Of a stretch of 64,000 nucleotides of DNA, positions 28,758-38,360 are shown one piece after another. The notes below the pieces were generated by a model, which worked only from the letters and a program-made list of their open reading frames with translations, had not been told where the DNA came from and did not search any database. Source of the stretch: Pseudomonadales bacterium (GTDB lineage: Bacteria; Pseudomonadota; Gammaproteobacteria; Pseudomonadales; Azotimanducaceae); contig JALZVT010000004.1 in NCBI GenBank assembly GCA_023300545.1, positions 1 through 64,000 on the forward strand, read 5' to 3'. The stretch's first letter is position 1. Every line of letters begins with the position of its first letter. The position numbers and the translations under genes were made by a program.

Positions 28758-29564
28758 ATGATTCAGAGTCAGGGCGTCGACAAAGCAGTCGGTAGAGTTT
28801 CAGGGAAAGTAGCGATTGTTACCGGGGGTGCCTCGGGAATTGGGCTTAGTTGCGCGCATCGTCTTGCCGCAGAAGGTGCTGCCGTTGTTGTCACTGACAT
28901 TGAAGTGGGCGCTGGCAGTGAGGCTGTTGCTGCAATCAACGCGGCTGGCGGTGATGCTCTCTTTATTAAACACGACGTGACCAGTGAGCCGGCTTGGCAA
29001 GATGTGCTTGCGGCAACGATGGAAAAGTATGCTCGGCTGGATATTCTTGTTAACAATGCGGGCATTGGCATTGGTGGCAGCATTGTCGATATGGCGCTTG
29101 CCGACTGGCAGCGGCAGCAGGCCATTAATCTGGATGGCGTATTCCTCGGATTGAAACATTCGATTCCGGCTATTCGAGATTCCGGTGGCGGTTCTATTAT
29201 TAACATCTCCTCAGTAGCCGGTATGAAAGGCGCGGCTAACCTTGCGGCCTACAACGCAACAAAAGGCGGTGTCCGGCTTCTCACTAAAGGCGTGGCGCTT
29301 GAGTGCGCGCAAAATAGATGGGGCGTACGAGTGAACTCGGTGCACCCAGGAATTATCAACACGCCAATTTGGGATAAGGTAAATCCGGATTTTTATGAGG
29401 ACGGGCAGAACCGGGTAGACCTAGATGCGATGGCTGAGTCGGTGCCCAACGGTATTCTGGGTCAGCCGGATGATGTGGCTAACGGCGTACTATTTTTGGC
29501 CAGCGACGAATCATCCTATATGACAGGCACCGAGATGATCATTGATGGTGGCCTCTGCGCGTAG
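28758..29564 (+). CDS. Short-chain dehydrogenase/reductase
   Basis: I chose ATG 28758 (268 residues), which has GGAG nine bases upstream; TTG 28716 and ATG 28749 are possible alternatives. Classical SDR features are all present: TGGASGIGLS (NAD site), the DVTSE acidic residue, NNAGIG, the catalytic Ser in NISSVAG, YNATKGG (Tyr-x3-Lys) and HPGIINTPIW. The C-terminus ends in the usual MIIDGGLCA. Sequence style is near cyclopentanol/3-alpha-hydroxysteroid-type dehydrogenases; substrate cannot be inferred. It converges with a peptidase gene. Confidence 0.9.
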   Translation: MIQSQGVDKAVGRVSGKVAIVTGGASGIGLSCAHRLAAEGAAVVVTDIEVGAGSEAVAAINAAGGDALFIKHDVTSEPAWQDVLAATMEKYARLDILVNNAGIGIGGSIVDMALADWQRQQAINLDGVFLGLKHSIPAIRDSGGGSIINISSVAGMKGAANLAAYNATKGGVRLLTKGVALECAQNRWGVRVNSVHPGIINTPIWDKVNPDFYEDGQNRVDLDAMAESVPNGILGQPDDVANGVLFLASDESSYMTGTEMIIDGGLCA

Positions 29565-29584
29565 TCGCCAGAGGCTTCGCGGAG

Positions 29585-31789
29585 TTACTGGTCTGCGATC
29601 TGCAAATCAAGGTGGAAAGCGAGAAACGCCCACATGTCTGCGAACTCAGCGATACGCTTGCTGGTGGGTTTTCCCGCGCCATGGCCTGAACGGGTCTCGA
29701 TGCGCAACAGCGCGGGTGCGTCTCCCGTGTCTGCGGCCTGTAGGCGTGCCGCGTACTTAAAACTGTGGCCAGGTACGACACGGTCGTCGGTGTCAGCGGT
29801 AGTGACTAGCACGGGCGGGTAGGTCTTGCCGTCAGTGATGTTGTGGTAGGGCGAATAAGCGAGCAGTGCTTTGAATTCTTCTGGGTTATCAGCTGAACCA
29901 TAGTCGTCGGTCCAGAACCGGCCCGCGGTAAAACGATGAAAGCGCAGCATGTCCATAACGCCAACGCCCGGGAGCGCTGCACCGAACAGATCGGGGCGTT
30001 GATTGACCACAGCACCTACCAGCAGGCCACCGTTGCTACGCCCGTGAATGCCGAGTTTTTTGGGCGAGGTGACACCTTCTTGAATCAGATGCTCTGCGGC
30101 CGCGATAAAATCATCAAACACGTTTTGCTTCTGCAACTTGGTGCCCGCCTTGTGCCAGGCTTCGCCGTATTCGCCGCCACCGCGTAAATTCGCCTGGGCG
30201 TAAACGCCCCCCAATTCCATCCAGGCCAGTTGGGTGACTGAGAACCCTGGCTTAAGGGAGACGTTGAAACCGCCGTAGCCGTACAGCAGGGTTGGGGCAT
30301 TCTTTAAGCGGGTGGTCTTCTTGGCCGCTATGTAGAGGGGTACCCGGGTGCCGTCTTTGGAGGTGTAAAAGGTTTGGCGAACGTTGTAGTCCTCAGGGTC
30401 GAATGCCAACTTAGGTTGTCTGATGAGTGTGGACTTGCCGGTTGCCACGTCGAGACGAAACGTTGATGACGGGGTTGTCATGCTTGAGAAGCTATAGAAG
30501 GTTTCTGTGCTGTCGACGCTATTTGGAAACCCACTGACGCTGCCGATGCCAGGTAATACGAGGGGCTGGCTGGTGTTGTCATTGGTGTCGACCAGCGTGA
30601 CCTGCGAGGCGGCGTCAACCAAGTAGCTTAGAACGAGTGTGTTGCCGATCAGTGAGCCGCCTTGCAGCGTGTCTTTGCGCTCGGCGACAACAACAACGGG
30701 TGATGGCGTTTCAGCTGCGTCGAGATCAAATGCCAGCACGGCGCCCAGAGGGGCATCTTTGTTAGAGCGGAAATACAGAATCCCACCTTTGTTGCCGATT
30801 AGACTGTAGTCGTGCTCGAAGCCGCTGACGATTTTTCGGAGCTTGCGGACTTTGTTAGCCGGTCGCAGATCTTCGACAAACAACTCGTAACGGTCGTCAG
30901 TACCTATTGATGACACGATAATCAGGAAGCTGCCGTCAGTTGTCAGCGAGGGGAAAAAACCGCGTTCGGGGTTTGTTGAATCTTCATAAACCAGTTCGTC
31001 GTTCGCTTGCGCGTCGCCAAGTGTATGGAAGTAGACCGCCTTGTTGAGGTTAGTAGATTGAAACTTCAGCGATTCATCGGGTTCTGGGTAGCGGCTGTAG
31101 TAAAAGCCACTGCCGTCTGCGGACCAATCAATGCCGGTGAATTTCAACCAGCGGAGTTCGTCGTCAACATCTCGTCCGGTGCGCAGGTCGCGAACTCGAG
31201 CAATGCGCCAGTCGGTGCCACCGTCCTGCACGGTGTAGGCGACGTAGCGGCCGGAAGGGTCTGGCCAGTAACCCGCCAGCGCGACGGTGCCATCCTCCGA
31301 CCAACGATTTGGATCGAGCATTACGTCGCCCGCGACGCTGGCTTGTGCGGTTGCCATGACACGACTTTGATTCGCCAGGCCGTCGTTGTGGCTATACCAA
31401 TAGCGACCGCCTACCTTGCTGGGCGTGGAACTCTTGGCGTAGTTCCACAGGCGGGTCATTCGCTCTTCGATGCCAGCTCGACCCGGCAAAGCCTTAAGGT
31501 AGCTGCTGCTTTGGGCATTTTGCGTTGTGACAAAGCGGGCAACCTCGCTACTTTCCCGCACATCATCTTCGAGCCAACGATAGGGATCGGTTACTACAGT
31601 GCCGTGGTAGTTGTCTTCAACTTTAATGATCTTTGTGGCTGTCGCCGTCGTATCTAAGCTACGTAGCACGGTGCTTGAGCTTGCGGAGTCGTAGCTGCAA
31701 TTGGTGAGAGTCAACATAACCGGAAGAGCCAGAAGAGCGGCGGTGGCGAATTGTCCCGAGCCTTGGAAGACAGTGTTCAGCAGTTTCAT
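29585..31789 (-). CDS. Prolyl oligopeptidase family serine peptidase (S9A)
   Basis: Encodes 734 residues. The N-terminus has a signal peptide (ATAALLALPVMLTLTNC); the LTNC end is a poor lipobox, so export to the periplasm with or without a lipid anchor is possible. A beta-propeller domain (about 75-460) precedes the alpha/beta-hydrolase domain. The catalytic Ser lies in IHGRSNGGLLVGA, the Asp in TADTDDRVVPGHS and the His in TRSGHGAGKP. S9A peptidases cut short peptides after proline. It overlaps the upstream nuclease-like gene by ATGA on the same strand. Confidence 0.93.
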   Translation of the reverse strand: MKLLNTVFQGSGQFATAALLALPVMLTLTNCSYDSASSSTVLRSLDTTATATKIIKVEDNYHGTVVTDPYRWLEDDVRESSEVARFVTTQNAQSSSYLKALPGRAGIEERMTRLWNYAKSSTPSKVGGRYWYSHNDGLANQSRVMATAQASVAGDVMLDPNRWSEDGTVALAGYWPDPSGRYVAYTVQDGGTDWRIARVRDLRTGRDVDDELRWLKFTGIDWSADGSGFYYSRYPEPDESLKFQSTNLNKAVYFHTLGDAQANDELVYEDSTNPERGFFPSLTTDGSFLIIVSSIGTDDRYELFVEDLRPANKVRKLRKIVSGFEHDYSLIGNKGGILYFRSNKDAPLGAVLAFDLDAAETPSPVVVVAERKDTLQGGSLIGNTLVLSYLVDAASQVTLVDTNDNTSQPLVLPGIGSVSGFPNSVDSTETFYSFSSMTTPSSTFRLDVATGKSTLIRQPKLAFDPEDYNVRQTFYTSKDGTRVPLYIAAKKTTRLKNAPTLLYGYGGFNVSLKPGFSVTQLAWMELGGVYAQANLRGGGEYGEAWHKAGTKLQKQNVFDDFIAAAEHLIQEGVTSPKKLGIHGRSNGGLLVGAVVNQRPDLFGAALPGVGVMDMLRFHRFTAGRFWTDDYGSADNPEEFKALLAYSPYHNITDGKTYPPVLVTTADTDDRVVPGHSFKYAARLQAADTGDAPALLRIETRSGHGAGKPTSKRIAEFADMWAFLAFHLDLQIADQ

Positions 31790-32661
31790 AGCGTTTGCTC
31801 CATTGGGGTTGCTAAGCGCAGCTCGATGCTAAGTGGAAAATGGTCAGACGCGATTTCTGCGCGTTTGTTGCCCCAGAGTCTAATACTGCCCAGGCGATAA
31901 GTGGCTTTGGCGGCTTTGTTTAACAGTATTCGGTCGATGCGGGTTCGGCGTTTTGGCCAGTAGGTGCTTATGCGTGGGTTTACTGGCACCAGCTCGCGCA
32001 TCAGCGGGTCAAACAGTGCACCACCGGGCAGGTGCTCCAGAGCCGCAAATGCGGTACTGGTGGCGTTGTCATTGAAGTCGCCCATGACTAGCAACGGACT
32101 CGCTGGGTGTTGTTGCTGAAAATGGGTGATGACCTGTGCCAGCACCCGGGCCTCGGCCGTGCGGACCGTTAGGGGGGAGAGTGTTTGCCACGAGCGCTTG
32201 CCCGCCGATTTCAAATGCACGTTGGCGGCAAACACCGGTGGCTGGCCGTCGATCTGCAATTCTGCAATTGCGATGTCTCGTTGTAGCTTTAACGCTGTCA
32301 GCTGCGTAGCGCTAGGCCCTTGGAGGTCGGTAATGGGCTGCATAGCCTCGTCTAATAATGGCAGATCGCGGTGGGTATGCAGGCTGAAGGGGAAGCGGCT
32401 CATGAAGCCGAGGTGGATGCCCCGATCGCTGTTGGTCTCAGAAAGTTTGACGTAGGGAAAGGGCTGCTTCAGCAAACTGTTAACGTCTTGTAGTGCGGTT
32501 AGTGATCCTACTTCCTGCATGCAGATCAAATCTGCTTCGACCCAGTTGATGGTTTTTGCGAGTGCGTTGACCTCTCGCTGAGGTTTGGCCGGGTTAATGG
32601 GTTCCCGAGGCTCCGCAGTCCAGGCAAACAGATTCATGCAGTTGTAGGTGCAGATACGCAA
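31786..32661 (-). CDS. Endonuclease/exonuclease/phosphatase family protein
   Basis: Encodes 291 residues of the DNase I-like metal-dependent phosphodiesterase fold: TYNCMNLF at the start, ICMQEVGS with the metal-binding Glu, FAANVHLKS, VMGDFNDN and the C-terminal ASDHFPL His. Members cleave nucleic acids, phospholipids or phosphosugars; nothing here fixes the substrate. No signal peptide. It is the middle gene of a three-gene minus-strand group (NRDE protein, this, peptidase) with 11 bp and minus 4 bp spacing. Confidence 0.88.
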   Translation of the reverse strand: MRICTYNCMNLFAWTAEPREPINPAKPQREVNALAKTINWVEADLICMQEVGSLTALQDVNSLLKQPFPYVKLSETNSDRGIHLGFMSRFPFSLHTHRDLPLLDEAMQPITDLQGPSATQLTALKLQRDIAIAELQIDGQPPVFAANVHLKSAGKRSWQTLSPLTVRTAEARVLAQVITHFQQQHPASPLLVMGDFNDNATSTAFAALEHLPGGALFDPLMRELVPVNPRISTYWPKRRTRIDRILLNKAAKATYRLGSIRLWGNKRAEIASDHFPLSIELRLATPMEQTL

Positions 32662-32672
32662 TTTTTTGCCGC

Positions 32673-33479
32673 TTATTTGGCCGCAGCAACAATTCTAGGA
32701 ACGCGTGCAAACACAGCTTCGCGGCGCTTGCCGTGAGGACCGATTTGCTGTTCGTAGACGTCAGTGTGTTGGCTTGAGAAGCGTAGCAATGTCATCGCTC
32801 GGGTTCCGTAATCATCGCCTGCAATAAATCGGGCAGCCAGGGCCCGTCGCGACTCGATCGGCATCGTGCGCATGTGCTGTCGGTCGGGAATTCGATCGTC
32901 AGCTGGGGGTGTGCTGTTGCCTAGAATATCAAGCAGGGCAGGAATGCTTGCTTGGTTGCTGCTTGGACTCGTTTGCGGGTTGGCACTCACAAGCTCGCCC
33001 AGCGCCACAGCACCATCCACGGCCTTTGGCCATGCCGAATTCAGCTCAGCGTTACTAAGGCCATAGTTTCCGGGTGCAAGGGTTTCGTTGTCGAAGCCTT
33101 TGTTGTTGGTGTAGCACAACGCTCGACCATCAAACACGAGCAGGTTGAAGCCAGCGTACTGTTCGCCCTGCAGGTTAGCGACATAGTCTTGTGCGCTGCA
33201 TTGGGATGCCAGAAAGTCGGCAACGAGTGCTCCGCGGGACTGGGGGTGATCGCGTACTGGATCGCCCGCCGAGAAATTGGTCAGTGCCGCAAATCGGCCA
33301 GATCGGGTGGTGCCCAGCCAGGTTCCCCCGGCGGTTAAATCCCTGCCAGCAAATATGTCCGGGTTATCTGGCCAGTAGTGTGCGCCGCGTGCTGGGCGCG
33401 CGTAGAATTCATCGCGATTGGCGGCTACAACCAGGGGTTGTGGCGCATCGGGTTGAAACGATAACAAGATCAAGCACAC
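32673..33479 (-). CDS. NRDE-family protein (TANGO2-like)
   Basis: I chose GTG 33479 rather than ATG 33494, because it gives MCLILLSFQ, the family's usual start with Cys at position 2, which in Ntn-hydrolase-like folds becomes the N-terminal nucleophile. The ATG start would bury that Cys behind five residues. The 268-residue protein has AANRDEFYARP (the NRDE motif), GGTWLGTTRSGRFAALTNF and SRGALVADFL. TANGO2 homologues have been linked to heme handling and Golgi organisation in eukaryotes; the bacterial role is uncertain. Confidence 0.85.
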   Translation of the reverse strand: MCLILLSFQPDAPQPLVVAANRDEFYARPARGAHYWPDNPDIFAGRDLTAGGTWLGTTRSGRFAALTNFSAGDPVRDHPQSRGALVADFLASQCSAQDYVANLQGEQYAGFNLLVFDGRALCYTNNKGFDNETLAPGNYGLSNAELNSAWPKAVDGAVALGELVSANPQTSPSSNQASIPALLDILGNSTPPADDRIPDRQHMRTMPIESRRALAARFIAGDDYGTRAMTLLRFSSQHTDVYEQQIGPHGKRREAVFARVPRIVAAAK

Positions 33480-33538
33480 AACTGCGTACCGCATGATGAC
33501 AAGCGTTGCAGTTTAGCCTGCCGGGAGGCAAAGCGCCC

Positions 33539-34378
33539 ATGTACTACCCACTAATGGAAAATGTAATTGTTAGTCTGGGGCCCTTCGCCATTCGTTGGTA
33601 TGGGCTGTCCTATCTGGCCGGCTTTGCATTGTGCTGGTGGTTGGGGCGGCGGCGTGCCGCCAAGCTGTCAGCCGCTGGCGAGGCGTGGTCGAAGGACGAA
33701 GTGGGCGATATTGTGTTTTATGGCGCCCTTGGCGCTGTGCTTGGCGGGCGTCTTGGGTTTGTGTTCTTTTATGGCTTTGAGCGCTTTTTGGAAGACCCGC
33801 TGTGGCTGTTTCGGGTTTGGGATGGCGGCATGTCATTTCACGGCGGATTATTGGGCGTAGTGGTCGGATTTTTCCTATACGGACGCCACACGGGGCGCAG
33901 TTTCCTGCAGGTAGCAGACTTTATGGTGCCTCTGTGCCCGCCGGGACTTGGTTTTGGTCGGATTGCTAATTTCATTAACACCGAGCTTCCTGGTCGGATC
34001 ACGGATTCGCCACTCGGCTTTTACTACCCCTGCGATGCCGTAAGAAATCTCAGCCTCACCTGCACGGGGCAATGGGAGCTGGTCACCCGTCATCCGTCGC
34101 CGCTTTATCAGGCGTTTACCGAAGGCTTGTTGATGTTCTTGTTGCTGTGGTGGTTCGCTAGCCAGCCGCGCCGGCGCGGTGCGATCACCGGCCTGTTTCT
34201 GATGGGCTACGGCGTCTTCCGGTTTAGCACCGAATTCTTCCGTCAACCTGACTTTGGCATTGGCTTTGTCGCCTTCGACTGGCTGTCGATGGGGCAGCTG
34301 CTGTCGATACCCATGGTTATCGCTGGTATTGTGCTGCTGCTGCGCAGCCGCGCCCAGCCGCTACAGGGTTCAGCATGA
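33539..34378 (+). CDS. lgt: Prolipoprotein diacylglyceryl transferase
   Basis: Encodes 279 residues from ATG 33539, 12 bases behind GGGAGG; an earlier ATG at 33506 in the frame is not favoured. Lgt moves diacylglycerol from phosphatidylglycerol onto the Cys of prolipoproteins in the inner membrane. Family motifs: [15 protein letters not shown], the [10 protein letters not shown] loop, [14 protein letters not shown] and [12 protein letters not shown]; about seven membrane helices. It starts a five-gene run lgt-thyA-folA-(kinase-like)-fabV with mostly ATGA overlaps. Protein D of the cytochrome cluster is a predicted substrate. Confidence 0.96.
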   Translation: MYYPLMENVIVSLGPFAIRWYGLSYLAGFALCWWLGRRRAAKLSAAGEAWSKDEVGDIVFYGALGAVLGGRLGFVFFYGFERFLEDPLWLFRVWDGGMSFHGGLLGVVVGFFLYGRHTGRSFLQVADFMVPLCPPGLGFGRIANFINTELPGRITDSPLGFYYPCDAVRNLSLTCTGQWELVTRHPSPLYQAFTEGLLMFLLLWWFASQPRRRGAITGLFLMGYGVFRFSTEFFRQPDFGIGFVAFDWLSMGQLLSIPMVIAGIVLLLRSRAQPLQGSA

Positions 34379-35169
34379 AACAATATCTCGATCTGATGCG
34401 CACTATTCGCGAATCAGGCACTTACAAGTCCGACCGCACCGGTACGGGTACTTATAGCCTGTTTGGTCACCAGATGCGTTTCGATCTGAACGCAGGCTTC
34501 CCATTGGTAACTACCAAAAAGGTGTTCATGAAGGGCATTGTGCATGAGCTCCTGTGGTTCTTGCAGGGTGCGACTAACATCGGCTATCTGCGTGAGCACA
34601 ACGTGCACATCTGGGATGAGTGGGCGGATGAAAACGGTGACCTCGGCCCGGTGTACGGTTCTCAGTGGCGCTCTTGGCCGACACCCAGTGGCGAACGCGT
34701 CGATCAGATTGCCAATGTCATTGAGAGCATTCGCACCAACCCCGATTCACGTCGGCACATAGTTAGCGCATGGAATGTGGCTGAAGTGGACGACATGGCG
34801 TTGCCGCCTTGCCACACCATGTTTCAGTTCTATGTGGCAGATGGCAAGCTGAGTTGCCAGCTGTATCAGCGCAGTGCTGACGTCTTTCTGGGCGTGCCAT
34901 TTAATATTGCCTCCTACGCTCTGTTGACCATGATGGTTGCTCAGGTCTGCGATTTAAAGCTGGGCGATTTTGTCCACACCCTTGGGGACGCACATCTGTA
35001 TTCGAACCACCTCGAGCAGACCGATCGACAGCTGGCGCGGTCGCCGCAGTCGTTGCCAACGCTGCAGCTGAATGCTTCGATTCGCGAGATCAACGACTTC
35101 ACCTATGACGACATTACGCTCGTTAATTACACGCCTGCTGCAGGCATCAAGGCGCCCATTGCGGTCTAG
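34375..35169 (+). CDS. thyA: Thymidylate synthase
   Basis: Encodes 264 residues, the E. coli length. It makes dTMP from dUMP using 5,10-methylene-THF. The nucleophile Cys is in [12 protein letters not shown], with [20 protein letters not shown] following. [18 protein letters not shown] near the N-terminus and HLYSNHLEQ near the C-terminus are also conserved. It is translationally coupled to lgt, and folA, which recycles the dihydrofolate it produces, comes 12 bp later. Confidence 0.97.
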   Translation: MKQYLDLMRTIRESGTYKSDRTGTGTYSLFGHQMRFDLNAGFPLVTTKKVFMKGIVHELLWFLQGATNIGYLREHNVHIWDEWADENGDLGPVYGSQWRSWPTPSGERVDQIANVIESIRTNPDSRRHIVSAWNVAEVDDMALPPCHTMFQFYVADGKLSCQLYQRSADVFLGVPFNIASYALLTMMVAQVCDLKLGDFVHTLGDAHLYSNHLEQTDRQLARSPQSLPTLQLNASIREINDFTYDDITLVNYTPAAGIKAPIAV

Positions 35170-35181
35170 CCCCTAGTTTAA

Positions 35182-35751
35182 ATGAACGATATTGAAACAG
35201 TTAAAGAAGCATCGGGCTCTGTAAGCGTTGCCATGATCTGGGCAATGAGTCGTAACCGAGTGATTGGCCGCGACAACAAGTTACCCTGGCATCTGCCTAA
35301 TGACCTGCGTCATTTCAAACGAACTACTCTTGGCATGCCAATAATCATGGGGCGCCGAACCTATGAGTCGACCGGTGGTGCATTGCCGGGTCGACTGAAT
35401 ATTATTGTCACGTCTGGTGATCTGAATGGGGATTCTGAGCGCCTCGATAATGTGGTGCTTGCCCGTTCGGTTGAAGAGGCGCTGGCGCTTGGTAAGGCGC
35501 AGGCCGCCAACGATGATCGGGTCCGCTGTTTTGTCTGTGGTGGCAGTGCGCTCTACGCCGCTGCGCTGCCGCTGGCCGATGAGCTGTTTGTAACCCAGGT
35601 GGATGTTGAGGTTGAGGGAGACGTGTTTTTCCCCGAGTTTGACCTGGCTCCCTGGCGCTGTGTCAGCGAAGAGGTTTTTCAGCCAGACGAGCGTCATGCG
35701 CTCGGTTTCGCGTTTTTGCACTACCAACGCAAGCTAGCCGACCGATCATGA
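35182..35751 (+). CDS. folA: Dihydrofolate reductase
   Basis: Encodes 189 residues, about 20-30 more than E. coli FolA because of an N-terminal leader of some 15 residues and a C-terminal tail. Conserved parts: MIWAMSRNRVIGRDNKLPWH (substrate and Met20 loop), NDLRHFKRTT with the Asp-equivalent, PIIMGRRTYES (NADPH) and FVCGGSALYAAALP. It reduces dihydrofolate to tetrahydrofolate. Its stop overlaps the next start (ATGA). Confidence 0.95.
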   Translation: MNDIETVKEASGSVSVAMIWAMSRNRVIGRDNKLPWHLPNDLRHFKRTTLGMPIIMGRRTYESTGGALPGRLNIIVTSGDLNGDSERLDNVVLARSVEEALALGKAQAANDDRVRCFVCGGSALYAAALPLADELFVTQVDVEVEGDVFFPEFDLAPWRCVSEEVFQPDERHALGFAFLHYQRKLADRS

Positions 35752-36821
35752 AAGCGCTGGGTATCTGCGTTAACCCGATGTCGGGGCGAGACGTGCGCCG
35801 CTTAGCCGGCCGCGCCAGTACCATGACCCACGAGGCCAAGCGCGACATTGTGGCGCGTATTGCGACGGGCGCAGATGCGATGGGTGTTACGGACATTTTT
35901 GTAACGCGAGAACCGTTTCGCATAGCGGCTGCCGCGCTGGAACAGATCCCGTTACGTGCGCGTGTCCATGTCATCGATCACCCGCTGACAAATACCGCGC
36001 TTGACAGCGAGCGTAGCCTGGCTGCTTATTTATCAGCGGGCTGTCGCAGCTTTGTGTCCCTTGGCGGTGATGGCACTAACCGTGCGCTAGTGCGAACTCT
36101 GCTGCGAGAACAGAAGAGCCATCCTGAATACGCAGCCGTTGTATTAGTGCCGCTTTCAACAGGCACCAATAACGTCTATCCGCTACTGGCTGAGCCAACC
36201 ATTGCAGGCATGGTCGCTGGTCTCTACTCAGCAGATCGGTTGCCAGCGCCGGGATCTCCAGTTACCCATTCCGGAGGCAGTGTCAGTCCACTGGCCCAGC
36301 GTTCTAAAGTTCTGCATCTGAAGTTGCCGGATGGCACCACTGACATCGCATTAATAGATGCGGTTCTCATGCGCCATGACCACACCGGTAATCTGTTGCC
36401 GTTTGATGCCGAAAAAATTGCGCAGCTGTTTCTCTCGCGTGCTGAGCCCGAAGCGGTAGGCATGTCTCCAATTGGCGGTTACTTGCGAGTGATTGGTGAG
36501 GATGATGACGAGGGTATGGTTGTCCATTTGCGATCTGCCTCAGACGAGGGCGTACAAACACTCAACGCGCCACTGTCTCCGGGGCTGTTTGGCACCGTTG
36601 GAATTGAGTCGTGGCACGCGACACCCTTTGGAGTGCCCGTACTGTTTCAGGGGCCTGGCGTGATTGCTTGCGACGGTGACCGAGACCACAAATTGCTCGA
36701 AGGGGCGACGGCTAGGGTGCAGTTGCATCGGGATGGCCCGTGGGTGCCCGACTTGACGGCCACCATGCGTTACGCCACTGACGTGGGTATCATGGCCGCG
36801 AAATTAAAGGACCCTGTATGA
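35748..36821 (+). CDS. ATP-NAD kinase-like protein (AcoX-like)
   Basis: Encodes 357 residues. The N-terminus GICVNPMSGRDVRRLA and the glycine motif SLGGDGTNRALV (about residues 104-115), followed by PLSTGTNNVYPL, are the signatures of the diacylglycerol/NAD kinase-like fold seen in AcoX and ATP-NAD kinase proteins. The rest is not close to NadK. AcoX is linked to acetoin catabolism elsewhere, but no acetoin genes are here; a coupled position between folA and fabV may hint at NAD(P) supply. Substrate unknown. Confidence 0.78.
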   Translation: MKALGICVNPMSGRDVRRLAGRASTMTHEAKRDIVARIATGADAMGVTDIFVTREPFRIAAAALEQIPLRARVHVIDHPLTNTALDSERSLAAYLSAGCRSFVSLGGDGTNRALVRTLLREQKSHPEYAAVVLVPLSTGTNNVYPLLAEPTIAGMVAGLYSADRLPAPGSPVTHSGGSVSPLAQRSKVLHLKLPDGTTDIALIDAVLMRHDHTGNLLPFDAEKIAQLFLSRAEPEAVGMSPIGGYLRVIGEDDDEGMVVHLRSASDEGVQTLNAPLSPGLFGTVGIESWHATPFGVPVLFQGPGVIACDGDRDHKLLEGATARVQLHRDGPWVPDLTATMRYATDVGIMAAKLKDPV

Positions 36822-38002
36822 TTATCAAACCACGCATCCGCGGATTTATCTGTACCACTGCCCATCCGGCGGGTTGCGCCGCAAGTGTCAGCGAGCAAAT
36901 AAGCACAGTGCAAGCGGGTGGCGATATTGCTGATGCACCAAAGCGTGTTCTAGTACTGGGGTGTTCCGGCGGCTATGGCCTTGCATCGCGCGTGGTCAGC
37001 GGGTTTGGCTGTGGTGCGGCGACGATCGGTGTGTCGTTCGAAAAAGCACCGAGCGAAAAGAAGACCGGCACGGCGGGTTGGTACAACAACCTGGCTTTTG
37101 ATGCAAAGGCCGAAGCAGCTGGCCTGTATGCCAAAACACTCGATGGCGATGCGTTTGGCGATGTGATGAAACAGTCTGTTATCGATCTGATCAAAGCAGA
37201 TCTTGGGCAGATCGACCTTCTGGTTTACAGCCTTGCCTCGCCTGTGCGGCAGCATCCGAAAACCGGCGTGCTGCATCGATCGGTTATCAAACCGCTCGGC
37301 GAAACGCACCATGTGAAAACAATTAACGTCGACAAAGGCGAGGTCTTCGAAACAGACTTTGAGCCTGCTGACGAAGAAGAGACCGCTAATACCGTCACGG
37401 TTATGGGTGGTGAAGACTGGGAGTTTTGGGTCGATGCGCTGAACGATGCAGATGTGCTGGCCGATGGCTTCTCGACCGTGTCCTATAACTACATTGGCAG
37501 CGATTTGACCTGGCCAATCTACTGGCATGGCACACTTGGCAAGGCCAAAGAAGATTTGGACCGCGCGGCCAGTGACCTGCGTGATCGCCTCAAGAATGTG
37601 AATGGCGATGCTCGCGTTGCAACGTTGAAGGCCGTTGTTACCCAGGCGAGTTCTGCTATTCCGGTTGTGCCGCTGTATGCCTCGCTGGTGTTCAAGGTGA
37701 TGAAAGACCAGGGTGTGCATGAGTCTGTTATTGAGCATATCGATCGTCTGTTTCGCGAGAAACTCTATGGCGATATGCACGGCAAATACGACGAGGCCGG
37801 GCGCATTCGTAACGACGACTGGGAGCTGACAGACAAGGTGCAGGACGCTGTGCGCGAGCTTTGGCCTCGGGTGAACACCGAAAATGTCATGGAGCTCTCG
37901 GATCTTGCCGGTTTCCGTGCAGACTTCCTGCGAATCTTCGGCTTTGGTTTTTCTGGCGTCGATTATGACGCTGACGTTTCGCCGCTGGGCGTTCCCAACT
38001 AG
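36818..38002 (+). CDS. fabV: NADH-dependent trans-2-enoyl-ACP/CoA reductase FabV
   Basis: Encodes 394 residues, the normal FabV length. It reduces the enoyl double bond in the last step of fatty-acid elongation and is insensitive to triclosan. Features: MIIKPRIRGFICTTAHP start, LGCSGGYGLASRV NADH site, and the active-site pattern Tyr-x8-Lys in YWHGTLGKAK. Overlaps the kinase-like gene by ATGA and ends the five-gene run. Confidence 0.95.
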   Translation: MIIKPRIRGFICTTAHPAGCAASVSEQISTVQAGGDIADAPKRVLVLGCSGGYGLASRVVSGFGCGAATIGVSFEKAPSEKKTGTAGWYNNLAFDAKAEAAGLYAKTLDGDAFGDVMKQSVIDLIKADLGQIDLLVYSLASPVRQHPKTGVLHRSVIKPLGETHHVKTINVDKGEVFETDFEPADEEETANTVTVMGGEDWEFWVDALNDADVLADGFSTVSYNYIGSDLTWPIYWHGTLGKAKEDLDRAASDLRDRLKNVNGDARVATLKAVVTQASSAIPVVPLYASLVFKVMKDQGVHESVIEHIDRLFREKLYGDMHGKYDEAGRIRNDDWELTDKVQDAVRELWPRVNTENVMELSDLAGFRADFLRIFGFGFSGVDYDADVSPLGVPN

Positions 38003-38360
38003 GGCGGCAAGCTGAGCGCAATCACCTAAATTGGTGACACCATTGAGAATCTACATCATGTTTAATTCGTAAACTGCATTTTACAATTTGTAACTGATGC
38101 ACTTCAGTCCTACAATGCGCTGGCGGCTCGCCGCCAGGTGATGTCAGGGAACGACGCCAGTCTGCCAAACGAACAACAGTTAAAGCACGTGCCTCTATAA
38201 GCCTGATCCCCGCAAGTCGGGTTGGGAGATACGTCAGCGCGAGTTCTGGCTGATGATCTTTGATGCGGAAGGAGCCCTTACGCCCATGTGTCTGTCGTCC
38301 CACCTTCTTATTCGCACGGGTCCAACGGCTAACATCACCGCGTTTCCAGCAGCCATAAGC
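38003..38360. other. 358-bp gap between convergent genes, mostly unexplained
   Basis: This gap separates fabV and the FHA-protein gene. It holds one perfect inverted repeat, CTGGCGGC/GCCGCCAG with a TC loop (38120-38137), without a T-tract. Near 38020-38040 ATCACC/GGTGA-like bases form a weaker repeat. The part 38150-38340 is G+C-rich and structured-looking, and a minus-strand frame stays open across 38022-38303, but it has no ribosome site or recognisable protein. I cannot assign a gene or RNA family. Confidence 0.5.

Noticed and set aside
38022-38303. A 93-codon minus-strand frame downstream of the FHA gene
   Set aside because: No ribosome site, no family resemblance, Arg-rich composition typical of chance frames in G+C-rich DNA.
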